A stretch of 64,000 nucleotides of DNA from assembly GCA_002368175.1 (NCBI GenBank), contig AP018172.1, positions 2,416,001-2,480,000 of the forward strand, read 5' to 3'. Below, piece by piece: positions 1 to 9,413 of the stretch. This DNA comes from Calothrix sp. NIES-2098 (lineage in GTDB: Bacteria; Cyanobacteriota; Cyanobacteriia; Cyanobacteriales; Nostocaceae). Numbering within the stretch: position 1 is the stretch's first letter; every line of letters starts with the position of its first letter. A model generated the notes under the pieces. That model did not search any database. It had not been told where the DNA came from and saw only the letters and a program-made list of their open reading frames with translations. The translations under genes were made by a program, and so were the position numbers.

Positions 1-1100
1 TTGTTAGCATCTCCTTCCAAAGCCACATTCACACTTTCAAATAAGCCAGTGCGATATAGCTGTTGCACATCTTGACGGACAATATTTTCTTGGAATACTT
101 GACCAGGCTTAAGCTTGAGTTGCTGGCGAATAAAATCTGGTTTGGTACGCCCTTTGACTGGATTACCTTTACTATCGACAGTTTGACCGTCTTCGTTGAT
201 AAAGCGAAACTTGATATCGCCTACCAAGCCTTCCGCGACATTGATGGTGAGAATTCCTTCACGACTGGGTTTAATTGATAGTACCCTTGCTAAGTTGTAG
301 CCATTATCGGCATACCACTTATTAATTTGTTGTACTGATTGCTGGAGTGCTGAAGGTTTGATGACAGCACCGATTTGAGATTGGAACTGTGCTTGCGCCA
401 CTTGATAGGTAAGTATCTTCGCACCCGAAAGTTGGAGCGATCGCACTACCACCGGTTGTACCTGATACACTACATTCAACCCAGCAGGAGTAACGCGGCT
501 ATTGACGTTTGCACTGCTAAATAAGCCAGTGTCCAAAATTGCAGCCACATCTTGTTGTAGCTGGTTTTGACTGGTATCTCCCCCTTTCTGAGTTTTAATA
601 ACCTTGCGAATTATCTGCTGTAATTCTTCATTCGCTCCCAATATTTGCACATCTGTAGCTGTGACAACTAAATTATTGTCGATAGTTGTGGAAGGCGTAG
701 CAGATGGAGTTACCTTCTGAGCTTGAATTTTTGGGAGCGTGACTTTAGAATTCCCCTGTGGCCCCTTTTCCAAAGCAACAGGCGTGGAAGCAGCGGTACG
801 GGAAAGTACAACTTGTAAATTCTTTTTATCCCCCTTGTCCCCTGTTAATACTACTGCGGAATTATTCTTCGCACCTGTTTCCCCAACCACAGGATTTTGC
901 GAAAATTGCTGCGAAACTAAGGTTTCCGGCGCTGAAACTGCTTGTTTTGGTGCTGGCGAGTCTTCAATTATCGGAACTACCAATTTACTTGCTTTTTCAG
1001 TTGGAATGGCATTAGGAGTAGGTGCAGCCATTGCTTGCTGAGTGGCATTATTTGCCGCCAATGTCGCTAAAGTAAAAATTGCAGCAGAAGAAACTCGCAT
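1..1100 (-). CDS. bamA: Omp85/BamA-type outer membrane assembly protein (N-terminal part, cut by window edge)
   Basis: Partial gene: the reading frame runs off the left edge and about 366 N-terminal residues are visible. It starts at ATG 1100 with MRVSSAAIFTLATLAANNA, a signal-peptide-like stretch, then a proline/threonine-rich linker. From about residue 150 the sequence looks like POTRA domains (VVTATDVQILGANEEL, VVRSLQLSGAKILTYQ, VAEGLVGDIKFRF, with repeated DTGLFSSANV and RTGLFESVNVAL elements). Omp85 proteins insert beta-barrels into the outer membrane; cyanobacterial members typically have a Pro-rich N-terminus and three POTRAs. The barrel lies outside the window. It is divergent from the lipid-A-synthase-related gene, which suits an envelope-biogenesis neighbourhood. 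A two-partner-secretion (FhaC-type) transporter is the main alternative. Confidence 0.8.
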   Translation of the reverse strand, partial: MRVSSAAIFTLATLAANNATQQAMAAPTPNAIPTEKASKLVVPIIEDSPAPKQAVSAPETLVSQQFSQNPVVGETGAKNNSAVVLTGDKGDKKNLQVVLSRTAASTPVALEKGPQGNSKVTLPKIQAQKVTPSATPSTTIDNNLVVTATDVQILGANEELQQIIRKVIKTQKGGDTSQNQLQQDVAAILDTGLFSSANVNSRVTPAGLNVVYQVQPVVVRSLQLSGAKILTYQVAQAQFQSQIGAVIKPSALQQSVQQINKWYADNGYNLARVLSIKPSREGILTINVAEGLVGDIKFRFINEDGQTVDSKGNPVKGRTKPDFIRQQLKLKPGQVFQENIVRQDVQQLYRTGLFESVNVALEGDAN

Positions 1101-1157
1101 AATATTTAGCCTAATATAGCCTAATTAACTGGTAATTATTTGTAGCGAGGTTCGTCA

Positions 1158-1205
1158 ACGGGGATAATACTAACTTCCAGCTGCTTAAGCTATTTTTATC
1201 CCCGT
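1158..1205. repeat. Inverted repeat in the leader of the Omp85 gene
   Basis: A perfect 10-bp inverted repeat (ACGGGGATAA at 1158-1167 and TTATCCCCGT at 1196-1205) has a 28-base loop and lies 58-105 bp upstream of the Omp85 start codon. It could fold in the mRNA leader or serve as an operator. There is no T-tract in the right place for a terminator of either neighbour. The rest of the roughly 290-bp divergent spacer must hold both promoters, but I see no clear -35/-10 pair. Confidence 0.5.
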
Positions 1206-1391
1206 TCCTACCTCTTTATTTACACAAGACATTTAATTATGATTTTTTGTTTCTCACCGCAATTCTGTTTAAGTTTTGAAGAATGGAGATTTTTTGGAAA
1301 AATCTAACTCATAAAAAACCTCATAAGTTTTCTCCTTCTTTAGTTCCCTTCTACTCTTTTTTAAGTTCGCGAATCAATCGGATTGCTATAT

Positions 1392-2756
1392 ATGAGTGAT
1401 GTATCCCCGTTATCTGTAGCTGCTTACCCACAATCTCAGGCTTCTCGTTTACAATTACTGGTTTTAAGTAATGGTCATGGTGAGGACATAATTGCAGTCC
1501 GAATTTTACAAGCGCTATTGCAACAATCAAACCCACCAGATATTTATGTTTTACCTCTGGTGGGTGAAGGACACGCTTATCAAAAATTAGATTTACCAAC
1601 AATTGGTTCAGTGCGTAGTATGCCTTCTGGCGGTTTTATTTATATGGATGGACGCCAATTGGTAAAAGATGTCCGTGGTGGTTTATTGCAACTTACTTTG
1701 AGCCAAATTAAAGCTGTACGGCGTTGGGTTAGTCATCAAAAAAAATTAGGAAATAAGCGAGCTATTTTAGCAGTGGGAGATATAGTACCGCTATTATTTG
1801 CGACTTTTAGTGGTGCTAATTATGCTTTTGTGGGAACAGCAAAATCAGAATATTATGTACGCGATGAAGTTGGTTTATTACCACGCAAAAATAAAGGCGC
1901 AAAGTGGGAAAACTTCTCTGGTTCGATTTATCATCCCTGGGAGAGGTGGTTAATGAGTCGCCGTCGTTGTCGTGCAGTATTTCCTAGAGATTCGCTGACG
2001 ACAGAAATCTTAAAAAAGTTGCAAGTACCAGCTTTTGATTTAGGAAATCCGATGATGGATGGTTTAGAACCATCATTTCCTACAGAACGGTTTTTTACTG
2101 CGGATGTGCAACAGCAAGAAATCACTCGTCCTCTAATTGTGACTCTGCTTCCTGGTTCCCGCGCGCCAGAGGCTTATCATAACTGGGAAATGATTATGGT
2201 TGCTGTGTCTGCATTACTCGCCAGTTTTCGGGAGCGAGATTCAGTATTTCACACTTCTGGTACGGTGGTGTTTCTAGGGGCGATCGCTCCTGGGTTGGAC
2301 TGTAACATTTTCTCTCAAACTCTCACAACCCAAGGCTGGCGTCCTCACTCAGAATCTCCCGTGCCATTACCCGATGCCAATGTATTGACATTTAAGCAAA
2401 AGAATGCATATTTAGTGCTGACTCAAAATGCCTATAACGACTGCTTGCATTTAGCAGATTTTGCGATCGCAATGGCAGGAACAGCCACAGAACAATTTGT
2501 TGGTTTGGGAAAACCTGCGATCGCCATTCCCGGTGTTGGGCCGCAATTTAATCCTGGGTTTGCTGAAGCGCAAAGTCGTCTATTGGGCCCATCCTTAATT
2601 TTAGTTGACCAACCAGGACAAGTGGCCAAAGTAGTGCAATCCTTATTTAAAAATCCTGACAGATTGCAGTTAATTGCAGACAACGGTTTACTGCGGATGG
2701 GTAAACCAGGTGCAGCACAACGCATTGCTGAGTGTTTGCAAGCGCAATTGGGTTGA
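1392..2756 (+). CDS. Lipid-A-disaccharide synthase-related protein
   Basis: A protein of 454 residues if ATG 1392 (MSDVSPLSVA) is used; a TTG three codons upstream is also in frame, but the ATG is preferred. It has a GT-B glycosyltransferase look: N-terminal LLVLSNGHGEDIIAVRIL, a central LPGSRAPEAYHNW nucleotide-sugar site, and C-terminal FAIAMAGTATEQFVGLGKPAIAIPG, which resembles the LpxB donor-binding region. It fits the cyanobacterial family described as lipid-A-disaccharide synthase-related (TIGR03492), distinct from true LpxB. The acceptor is unknown; an envelope glycolipid is the likely product. It is divergent from the Omp85 gene and ends at a strong terminator. Confidence 0.8.
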   Translation: MSDVSPLSVAAYPQSQASRLQLLVLSNGHGEDIIAVRILQALLQQSNPPDIYVLPLVGEGHAYQKLDLPTIGSVRSMPSGGFIYMDGRQLVKDVRGGLLQLTLSQIKAVRRWVSHQKKLGNKRAILAVGDIVPLLFATFSGANYAFVGTAKSEYYVRDEVGLLPRKNKGAKWENFSGSIYHPWERWLMSRRRCRAVFPRDSLTTEILKKLQVPAFDLGNPMMDGLEPSFPTERFFTADVQQQEITRPLIVTLLPGSRAPEAYHNWEMIMVAVSALLASFRERDSVFHTSGTVVFLGAIAPGLDCNIFSQTLTTQGWRPHSESPVPLPDANVLTFKQKNAYLVLTQNAYNDCLHLADFAIAMAGTATEQFVGLGKPAIAIPGVGPQFNPGFAEAQSRLLGPSLILVDQPGQVAKVVQSLFKNPDRLQLIADNGLLRMGKPGAAQRIAECLQAQLG

Positions 2757-2766
2757 ATATAATTTT

Positions 2767-2794
2767 CCCACTGCTGTTACAGTGGGATTTTTTT
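2767..2794 (+). terminator. Intrinsic terminator of the LpxB-related gene
   Basis: Perfect 7-bp stem CCCACTG/CAGTGGG with a 6-base loop, followed at once by A and seven T. It begins 11 bases after the stop codon of the upstream plus-strand gene. Confidence 0.85.
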
Positions 2795-2974
2795 GATTAA
2801 TTAAAAAATCTCTGAAAAAATCAGTTGTAAAACTTATCAGCCTTCTACTTCCTACCAGTAGGTCAAGGCTGTTAAACTTGAATCCTTACATGGTATTCAG
2901 CTAATAATTATTCAATCCTCACATCCCCACGTTTTGATAGAGCTGCGAATTAGAGAATTTAAAAGCAAATTAAC

Positions 2975-3706
2975 TTACCCAACTAGCCCAGAACGTAAAG
3001 CCCGAACCGCAGCTTGGGTACGGTCATCAGCACAGAGTTTATTGAGAATATTACGCACGTGGGTTTTTACCGTACCAACTGTGATGTAGAGTTTTTCGGC
3101 AATTTGGCCATTGCTACAGCCAGCAACAATTAATTCCAGAATCTCTAATTCACGTTGAGTTAAGGGGTAGGTTTCTAGAACTTGTTCGTACTCTGAAGCC
3201 AAAGCTTCTATTTTCACTGTCTTAGGCTTATCGCTGGTTTGAGTTTCCCCTGGCAAACCTTGCCGCATTTTCCGCAATACCACGTTAGCGATCGCGGGAT
3301 CGATCCAAGAGTTACCTGTATAAGTTGCTTGGATTGCCTCTGTTAATCTACTGATGCTGGTTTCTTTCATGTAATAAGAGTCTGCCCCCGCCGCAAAAGC
3401 CGCAAGTACCGCATCCTCTGTATGATCCATTGTCAAGATGAGAATCTTGGTTGCTTGTCCGGTTTCGGCTTGCTGGCGTTTAAATTTGCGGGTAAGTTCA
3501 ATGCCATCCATATCCGGTAAGCCAATATCAACCACAGCTACATCTGGCTTCGCGGTTTCTAAAAGTTTTAAACCTTGGGTGGCATTTGCTGCTTCTCCTA
3601 TCACTTTCAGGCCACTCTGAGACTGGAGTGCAGCTCTTAGACCCATCCGGGTGAGATCGTGATCTTCAATTAAAATAATGCTAATTTCACTCATCGCAAC
3701 GCTCAC
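2975..3706 (-). CDS. LuxR/NarL-family response regulator
   Basis: A 243-residue DNA-binding response regulator. The receiver domain (about residues 8-130) has the acidic pair E14-D15, the phosphoacceptor D60 (VVDIGLPDMDG), T/S in LILTMD and K in YYMKETS. The C-terminal LuxR-type helix-turn-helix (about 178-238) has the typical PLTQRELEILELIVAGCSNG and VGTVKTHVRNILNKL signature. An internal ATG at 3694 (MSEISIIL) is an equally good start. It is probably activated by a cognate histidine kinase; the two hybrid kinases a few kilobases away are possible partners but lie on the other strand. The regulon is unknown. Confidence 0.88.
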   Translation of the reverse strand: MSVAMSEISIILIEDHDLTRMGLRAALQSQSGLKVIGEAANATQGLKLLETAKPDVAVVDIGLPDMDGIELTRKFKRQQAETGQATKILILTMDHTEDAVLAAFAAGADSYYMKETSISRLTEAIQATYTGNSWIDPAIANVVLRKMRQGLPGETQTSDKPKTVKIEALASEYEQVLETYPLTQRELEILELIVAGCSNGQIAEKLYITVGTVKTHVRNILNKLCADDRTQAAVRALRSGLVG

Positions 3707-4082
3707 GTTTTTTGACTCCAGTGTGAAAAATATTAACTTATGTAAGGTCTTGATTTATTTTTCCCACACCAAAGATAGATGATATTTCTGCTGCACTGCA
3801 TCCACCGAGAGAAATAATAAATTTGCTAATTTTATTACTATATACATTCAAAAATCTAGCCACAGATGTATAGATATTTTACAAGAAAAAATGAAATATT
3901 GAGACAAAATTATCCTAACCTGAATGATTTCGTCTCTAATAGGTGAGCGCTCACTCATGAGGATTAGCCTGGTAGTTAGGGACAATCTAAAATTCCACAT
4001 CGATTGACAGCCTTAACAAAATAATATGCAATTAAAATGCGTTAGAGTCTACTATATTTTGGAAAACAAAATATTAAAATAA
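3707..4082. other. Spacer between the LuxR regulator and the PAS gene
   Basis: About 375 bp of AT-rich divergent spacer with no ORF. It contains a perfect 12-bp palindrome, GTGAGCGCTCAC, at 3943-3954, a plausible operator for a dimeric regulator such as the adjacent LuxR protein. The promoters of both flanking genes should lie here, but none is convincing by eye. Confidence 0.4.
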
Positions 4083-4496
4083 ATGGAAAATTCCTGGCAA
4101 CCGGAAGTAGCTATAGAAGAACTTGAGCGACCCTTGCGAGCGATATTTAATCAAACTTTTGAGCTTATGGCGTTAATGGAGCCAGATGGTATTCTGATTG
4201 AAATTAATCAGACGGCATTAGATTTTGCTGGACTTTCTGGCAACGATGTGTTGGGTTTGCCATTATGGGAAGCGAGTTGGTGGCAAATCAGCAAAGCCAC
4301 GAGGGCGAAAATCCGAGAGGCGATCGCTACGGCTGCAAGTGGAGAATTAGCGGCGAGTAAAGTTGATATTCTAGGTACAGGCAATACAGTAGCTACCATC
4401 GATTTCACAATCCGCCCGATTAAAAATCGCAGTGGGCGAATCATACTATTGATCTTCAAAGGTCGAGATATCAGCGCGCGCCAAATAGCCACATAG
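4083..4496 (+). CDS. Stand-alone PAS domain protein
   Basis: A 137-residue protein consisting of little more than one PAS fold: AIFNQTFELMALMEPDG, ILIEINQTALDFAGLSGNDVLG and the closing FTIRPIKNRSGRIILLIFKGRDIS match the PAS/PAC layout used in sensor kinases. It has no kinase or output domain. In full-length cyanobacterial kinases this segment normally precedes another PAS or a HisKA domain, so the gene may be a free sensor subunit or the surviving piece of a longer kinase. It sits upstream of a frameshifted receiver gene and two hybrid kinases on the same strand. Confidence 0.7.
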   Translation: MENSWQPEVAIEELERPLRAIFNQTFELMALMEPDGILIEINQTALDFAGLSGNDVLGLPLWEASWWQISKATRAKIREAIATAASGELAASKVDILGTGNTVATIDFTIRPIKNRSGRIILLIFKGRDISARQIAT

Positions 4497-5001
4497 CAGA
4501 ATTATCAGCAAAGTATTTCCTAACCAAGCATGAGGTTAAGAGATGGTGACAATCTGAGTTCAAGACCTTTGCAGAGGATGGATCTGGCATTGTTAGTGAA
4601 TACCAGTCAAACTCTCAAAAGCGAGCGATCGCTTTCCACATTACCTAAGCCAAGCAATCTGATGAGTAAAATTGCTCAAGCTTATGGTACATAATGTTTA
4701 GTGTGCAACTCACACCTATGACTGAGGACAGGGTTCAATCGGGTCATTTAGAATTACTGTTGAAGCTTGATGCAAGTATTTTATTTTACTCTGTATCGGC
4801 TACGTTTGCTTTGGAGGGTCAACAACCGCCATTTTTGTTGATTGCTAATGATTGCAGAGCTTGGGTGAGTTAATTTTGGATTGAGATTTTTGATGTCTCC
4901 CAACCCGAACACACTGACTCTGCTGTACTAGGTATTTAATACCTATATACAAGTAAAATAAGCAAATCGCGTATAAAAAAGCATAAATTAGCATAGAGGA
5001 A
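4497..5001. other. Spacer with no recognised gene
   Basis: About 500 bp between the PAS gene and the decayed receiver gene. It has one HIP1 site near 4625 and a 59-codon open frame (4694-4873) of uncertain reality. No terminator, RNA or repeat was recognised. Given the broken receiver downstream, this may be eroded coding DNA of a former signalling operon. Confidence 0.3.
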
Positions 5002-5542
5002 ATGTCGGAGAAAGTAATTAACATTCTATTAGTGGAGGACGATGCAGCTGATGTGATGAATGTCAAAAGGGCATTCAAGAAAGTTAAAATTACCAACCCA
5101 GTTGATTTGACAAGTAATGGAATAGAAGCGCTAAATATGCTTCTTAGCAATAGCGTTCAACCTCCCACTGTTCCTCCAGAAAGGCACTTGGTTTTACTAA
5201 ATTTAAATAAGCCGAAAATAGGCGGCAAGGAATTTCTTTCAGAATTACCTTCCGTCCAGATATTTAAGAATAACTTCTGTGGTCGTCAATACGACCTCAA
5301 GCCAAGACCAAAACAGAGTGGTAGCTTGCAATTTAAATATTGCTGGCAATATCTTCAAGCCCATCAATTTCTTCAAGTTTGTAGAAATGATGGCAATTCT
5401 TAACAGGTATTGGATAAAGTGCAAAATGCCTTACTCAACCAATACTGAATCTAATATACACCCTGTTTTTTATTGGAGGTTGGGAATCAAGAGCAACAGC
5501 GATGAAGAATTAATAGTCAGCATTAGCCAATCTCAAATTTAA
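5002..5542 (+). pseudogene. Frameshifted Rcp1-like receiver protein
   Basis: The first frame (5002 to about 5250) encodes a typical cyanobacterial Rcp1-type receiver start, INILLVEDDAADVMNVKRAF and HLVLLNLNKPKIGGKEFLSEL. The homology then continues in the next frame (from about 5255; clear from 5279) with VVVNTTSSQDQNRVVACNLN and IAGNIFKPINFFKFVEMMA. A net +1 shift near 5250-5270 therefore breaks the protein before the conserved T/S and K. The usual phosphoacceptor region VLLDLNLP reads VLLNLNKP, so the Asp is also Asn. Together these argue for a pseudogene, unless the shift is a sequencing error. Rcp1-type proteins normally act with phytochrome kinases. Confidence 0.75.
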
Positions 5543-5615
5543 AAATATCAATTTAAAATTTTGAAAACGGTAATGCTAAATATCAGCCTGTATTTGACAG
5601 CGAAAATAAAAGCCG

Positions 5616-7004
5616 ATGGAAGAGACGCTGAGAATTTTGGTTGTAGACGACGATGAAGGAGACCGCATGACAGTGCGGCGTGCCCTGGCTAAAGCAGGTG
5701 TACCCATAGAACTGTCAGAAGTAGGCGTTTGCAATGATGCGCTCTCTACCCTGAGAAATACTACCTATGACTGTGTATTTTTAGATTATTGCTTACCAGA
5801 TGCGGATGGCTTGACTTCGATCCAGAAGTTACGCTCTTTGGAAATTAAAGTTCCGATAGTAGTGTTGATCGATCGAGAAAATGAACACATTGCTGTCGAA
5901 TTGATGAAAGCAGGAGCCACAGACTATCTATCAAAAGTTAGGGTATCCGCAGAAAATTTGGCGCAGGTTTTGCGAAATGCAATTCGGGTGCAACGCGCTG
6001 AAATGGAAGCAGATTGGGCACAGCAACAGCTCAAAGAAAGTAACGAGCAATTAATTCGTAAGAACCAAGAACTAGAAAGACAAAGGCAACAAATTCACCT
6101 ACAAAATTTAAGATTATTAGAGGCATCGCGGCTCAAATCGCAGTTCTTGGCAACTATATCCCATGAACTACGAACTCCCATGAATGCCATTATTGGCTTT
6201 TCTCAGATTTTGCTGCGTCCGAAATTTGGTCAACTTACTACTCAGCAAATGGATATGGTAGAACGTATCCTGAATAATGGTAAACATTTGCTGATGCTAT
6301 TAAATGAAGTACTAGATTTTTCTAAATTAGAAGCAGGGCGTTTTGAGTTAAAACCAGAATTATTTGATTTACCAAAAATAATTAATGTTACAGTTGCGGA
6401 AGTTCGTTCGTTAGCTGAAGCGAAAAAGCTGTCTTTGTTCGTTGATATTGACTTACAAAATCCTTTGATATTTAATGACTCAAGCCGCGTACAACAAATT
6501 TTAGTTAACTTACTTTCCAACGCTATTAAGTTTACAGAATCCGGTAATATTTGGGTTGAGGTAAATGAAATTCCCCACAATCAAGTGGCAATTACCGTGC
6601 GGGATACTGGTATCGGTATAGCTCCTCGTGACTTCAAAATAATTTTTGAAGCTTTTCGCCAAGTCGATCAAAGTATTACTCGTAAATATCCAGGCACAGG
6701 TTTGGGTTTAGCAATCGTAGATTCTTTAGTCAGAATGATGGGTGGTAAAATCATTCTCAAAAGTCAATTGGGTGTTGGTTCAATGTTTAGAATTGAATTA
6801 CCACGTCAAGTAACAGTATCTAATGCAGCAGTTGATAATGCAGTATTAAAGTTTGATAGTGATTATATTATTTGTTCGGCGCAAAATCCCCATCCGCCTC
6901 ATGTGCAGCACCAGAACCAGCCTTCATCTCATCCCAAATCTAACCAGAGCCATCATTCATCAGAGCCTCAATCTGACAAAGTATCAATGAGTTCTCCTAA
7001 TTAA
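5616..7004 (+). CDS. Receiver-histidine kinase hybrid
   Basis: A 462-residue cytoplasmic protein. It has an N-terminal receiver (about 5-125, phosphoacceptor D57 in VFLDYCLPDADG), a coiled-coil linker (about 135-175), HisKA with the H-box SHELRTPMNAIIGF, and HATPase_c with N (LLSNAIKFTE), G1 (DTGIGIAP), F and G2 (GTGLGLAI) boxes. A His/Ser/Pro-rich tail follows from about residue 425. The receiver's conserved Thr position reads I (IVVLIDRENEH), which may alter signalling. It has no transmembrane sensor, so it probably relays input from a partner kinase to its own kinase core. A second hybrid kinase begins 48 bp downstream, suggesting an operon. Confidence 0.88.
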   Translation: MEETLRILVVDDDEGDRMTVRRALAKAGVPIELSEVGVCNDALSTLRNTTYDCVFLDYCLPDADGLTSIQKLRSLEIKVPIVVLIDRENEHIAVELMKAGATDYLSKVRVSAENLAQVLRNAIRVQRAEMEADWAQQQLKESNEQLIRKNQELERQRQQIHLQNLRLLEASRLKSQFLATISHELRTPMNAIIGFSQILLRPKFGQLTTQQMDMVERILNNGKHLLMLLNEVLDFSKLEAGRFELKPELFDLPKIINVTVAEVRSLAEAKKLSLFVDIDLQNPLIFNDSSRVQQILVNLLSNAIKFTESGNIWVEVNEIPHNQVAITVRDTGIGIAPRDFKIIFEAFRQVDQSITRKYPGTGLGLAIVDSLVRMMGGKIILKSQLGVGSMFRIELPRQVTVSNAAVDNAVLKFDSDYIICSAQNPHPPHVQHQNQPSSHPKSNQSHHSSEPQSDKVSMSSPN

Positions 7005-7052
7005 AAATTATAAAATTAAAATTAATTGTATAAAGTTAAGTTGATATAAATC

Positions 7053-8183
7053 ATGTCTGTTGTAGAAAATTCTCCACGCGATCGCGTTCTTGTTGTTGAT
7101 GATACTGTAGATAATCTTATATTAGTACAAACAATTTTAGAAAGTGAGGGATACGAGATTGACTTAGTTTCTAATGGCATAGCAGCTTTAGAAAAAGTTG
7201 AACAATCTCCACCCGATTTAATTTTGCTAGATGTAATGATGCCAGGGATAGATGGCTATGAAGTCACGCGTCGCATTCGGAATAACCCAGACAAAAAAGG
7301 CTATATCCCAATTTTGTTGATCACTGCTTTTCATGAATCTAGCGTTGTTGAAGGTTTAGATGCTGGTGCTGACGACTTTATCCGCAAACCATTTGATACT
7401 GATGAACTACTAGCAAGAGTGCGATCGCTGTTGCGCTTAAAGCACAGTCTGGACGAACAAAGAAAAATGGCACGTCAACGAGAAGACTTTGTTTCTCGCC
7501 TCACTCACGATTTGCGAACTCCCCTAGTAGCCGCCGATCGGATGCTCAATTTATTTATGGTAGATACCTTCTGTAAAATTTCGCCAGAAATGAAACAAGC
7601 GATCGGCGTGATGATTCGCAGCAACCAAAATTTGATGCAAATGGTGAATACTCTCTTAGAAGTTTCTCGCTTTGAAGCAGGTAAAAAGACTTTGAACTGG
7701 GAGAGTTGCAATCTCATAGAAACAGCTCAAGAAGTAGTCAGCGAACTTACTCCTTTAGCTATGGAGAAAAGTTTAACTCTCACAGTAGACACCCATGAGT
7801 TAGAGCCAATAGGTGAAACATCTGGTGTAGTTATGGGTGATAGCCTAGAATTACGCAGAGTTTTGAACAATTTAGTTGGCAACGCCATTAAATTTACAGA
7901 TACAGGCGGTATAGAAATTCGCTTTTGTGAACAATCAACTAATCCAGAAAATCAAAGTTATCTAATTATTGAGATTGAAGACACAGGATATGGCATTGCT
8001 CCTGAAGACCAAGAAACCATTTTTGAGCGTTTTCGCCAAGGTAGAAATAAACGCTCAGGTAGTGGCTTGGGGCTACATTTATCGCGCCGAATAGTAGAAG
8101 CACATGGCGGAAATATTGAACTCACATCTGTAGTAGGTAAAGGCAGCATCTTCAAAGTCAGATTACCAAAAAATACTGCATAA
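7053..8183 (+). CDS. Receiver-histidine kinase hybrid
   Basis: A 376-residue kinase with an N-terminal receiver (VLVVDDTVDNL, phosphoacceptor D60 in ILLDVMMPGIDG, T91, K112), then HisKA with H152 (LTHDLRTPLVAADRML) and HATPase_c (LVGNAIKFTD, DTGYGIAP, GSGLGLHL). All catalytic motifs look intact. The layout, receiver first and no sensor, is common in cyanobacteria and suggests phosphorelay output through the kinase. It is 48 bp downstream of a similar hybrid kinase; the two are not close copies, so they are probably sequential members of one relay. A lone receiver lies downstream on the opposite strand. Confidence 0.88.
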   Translation: MSVVENSPRDRVLVVDDTVDNLILVQTILESEGYEIDLVSNGIAALEKVEQSPPDLILLDVMMPGIDGYEVTRRIRNNPDKKGYIPILLITAFHESSVVEGLDAGADDFIRKPFDTDELLARVRSLLRLKHSLDEQRKMARQREDFVSRLTHDLRTPLVAADRMLNLFMVDTFCKISPEMKQAIGVMIRSNQNLMQMVNTLLEVSRFEAGKKTLNWESCNLIETAQEVVSELTPLAMEKSLTLTVDTHELEPIGETSGVVMGDSLELRRVLNNLVGNAIKFTDTGGIEIRFCEQSTNPENQSYLIIEIEDTGYGIAPEDQETIFERFRQGRNKRSGSGLGLHLSRRIVEAHGGNIELTSVVGKGSIFKVRLPKNTA

Positions 8184-8373
8184 ACAATTGATAATTTGAA
8201 ATAAATAGTTGCTTAATTCTTTTTACTGAAAATCAAACAAATTTCTCTATAAAACCTACTTAAAAATAGGGCAAGGCTTTGCATTCCTATAAATAATGTG
8301 TTGAACGATTTTTTGCTCCCAGTTAAAGAAAGAATGCGAAATATATCTAAGTAAGGGCGGGTTTTCTGACTCT

Positions 8374-8829
8374 TTACTCTTTACATAACTCAAAAGCCGA
8401 TTGAGATTCAAGCTTACTACAAAGTAGACGGCGAATCATTATTTCTAATTCGTCAATCATATAAGGTTTGTTGAGATAGCCATCAAAACCAGCCTCAAAA
8501 ATGCGTTCTTTATCCTGTTTGCTAGCTAAAGCCGTGACAGCAACTACAGGAATTTTACAAGTCAGTGGGTCTTGTTTCAAATAACGCACCACCTCAATAC
8601 CATTAAGACTGGGCAATAAAATATCCAACATAATTAAATCTGGTTGATATTCTTTAGCCACTACTAAAGTATTAATACTGTCGGTTTGACAAATGAATCC
8701 ACAGCCAAATGACTCTAGAGCATAACCAATCAACGCCAAATTATCATCATGATCTTCTACAGCCAAAATTAACGGTTGTTGAGAGTTGCGCTTCTCTTCA
8801 TTACTCATGAATGAATGTGTTGAATACAT
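8374..8829 (-). CDS. CheY-like single-domain response regulator
   Basis: A 151-residue single receiver domain. Visible are the acidic patch (AVEDHDDN), phosphoacceptor D69 (LIMLDILLPSLNG), T in VVAVTAL and K in GYLNKPY. A start at the internal ATG 8808 (MSNEEKRN) would give 144 residues. There is no output domain, so it should act by protein contact or as a phosphate carrier. It converges on the two hybrid kinases and is a plausible partner in the same relay. Confidence 0.85.
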   Translation of the reverse strand: MYSTHSFMSNEEKRNSQQPLILAVEDHDDNLALIGYALESFGCGFICQTDSINTLVVAKEYQPDLIMLDILLPSLNGIEVVRYLKQDPLTCKIPVVAVTALASKQDKERIFEAGFDGYLNKPYMIDELEIMIRRLLCSKLESQSAFELCKE

Positions 8830-9413
8830 TTCTTCTCCAGAGGATACAGGCTGAAAAACTTAGATTGATACTCAATATCACTTCCTTCTCGATTATAGGC
8901 AAAATTTAAGAATGTTTTCAGATTTGACCGATAACAAGTTTGAATGTATATAAAAATACATTAATTTAGAGTTAAGGATGAAGCATACAGAAATTTGTCT
9001 AGCCCAAGCTCTGTCACAACTTGACATAGCTGGGATCTTTGTAATATCATGTACTACATAATTGATTATTTAATCTCCCTACCAATCAGAATAGTAGCGA
9101 ATCTCAAGCTTTAACCATAAACTGTTGAATAAAATTTTTAAAATATTAATTCGTAGCAAAAAGTTATATGTAGATATATTTAGTTCGTCCAACCTCGTAG
9201 AAATAACTATGCAGTTGAGAAGGGTTGAACAGCTTGAAAAAACAACTTATTCGTTTATACTTACTCTGGAAAACTAGCGTTGGGAAAGAGATTAGATAAA
9301 AATATCTTAGTTACAATAGCAAATAACGGATAACTAGATTAAATTAGGAAAAAACTTTTTAAAATATCCTACGTCAGTATCAAATAATTTAACTACCGCT
9401 ACAGCAAAAAAAT
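8830..9413. other. AT-rich intergenic region
   Basis: About 580 bp between the lone receiver and the first AAA ATPase. I found no ORF, RNA, terminator or clear repeat, and no HIP1 site. It presumably holds the promoters of the two divergent neighbours. Confidence 0.35.

Noticed and set aside
739..1041. Plus-strand open frames of 85-100 codons
   Set aside because: They lie antisense within the Omp85 N-terminal region, whose minus-strand frame has clear signal-peptide and POTRA features.
4694..4873. 59-codon plus-strand frame (MFSVQLTPMTEDRVQSGHLE...)
   Set aside because: No recognisable motif or good ribosome binding site; may be eroded coding DNA. Not enough for a gene call.
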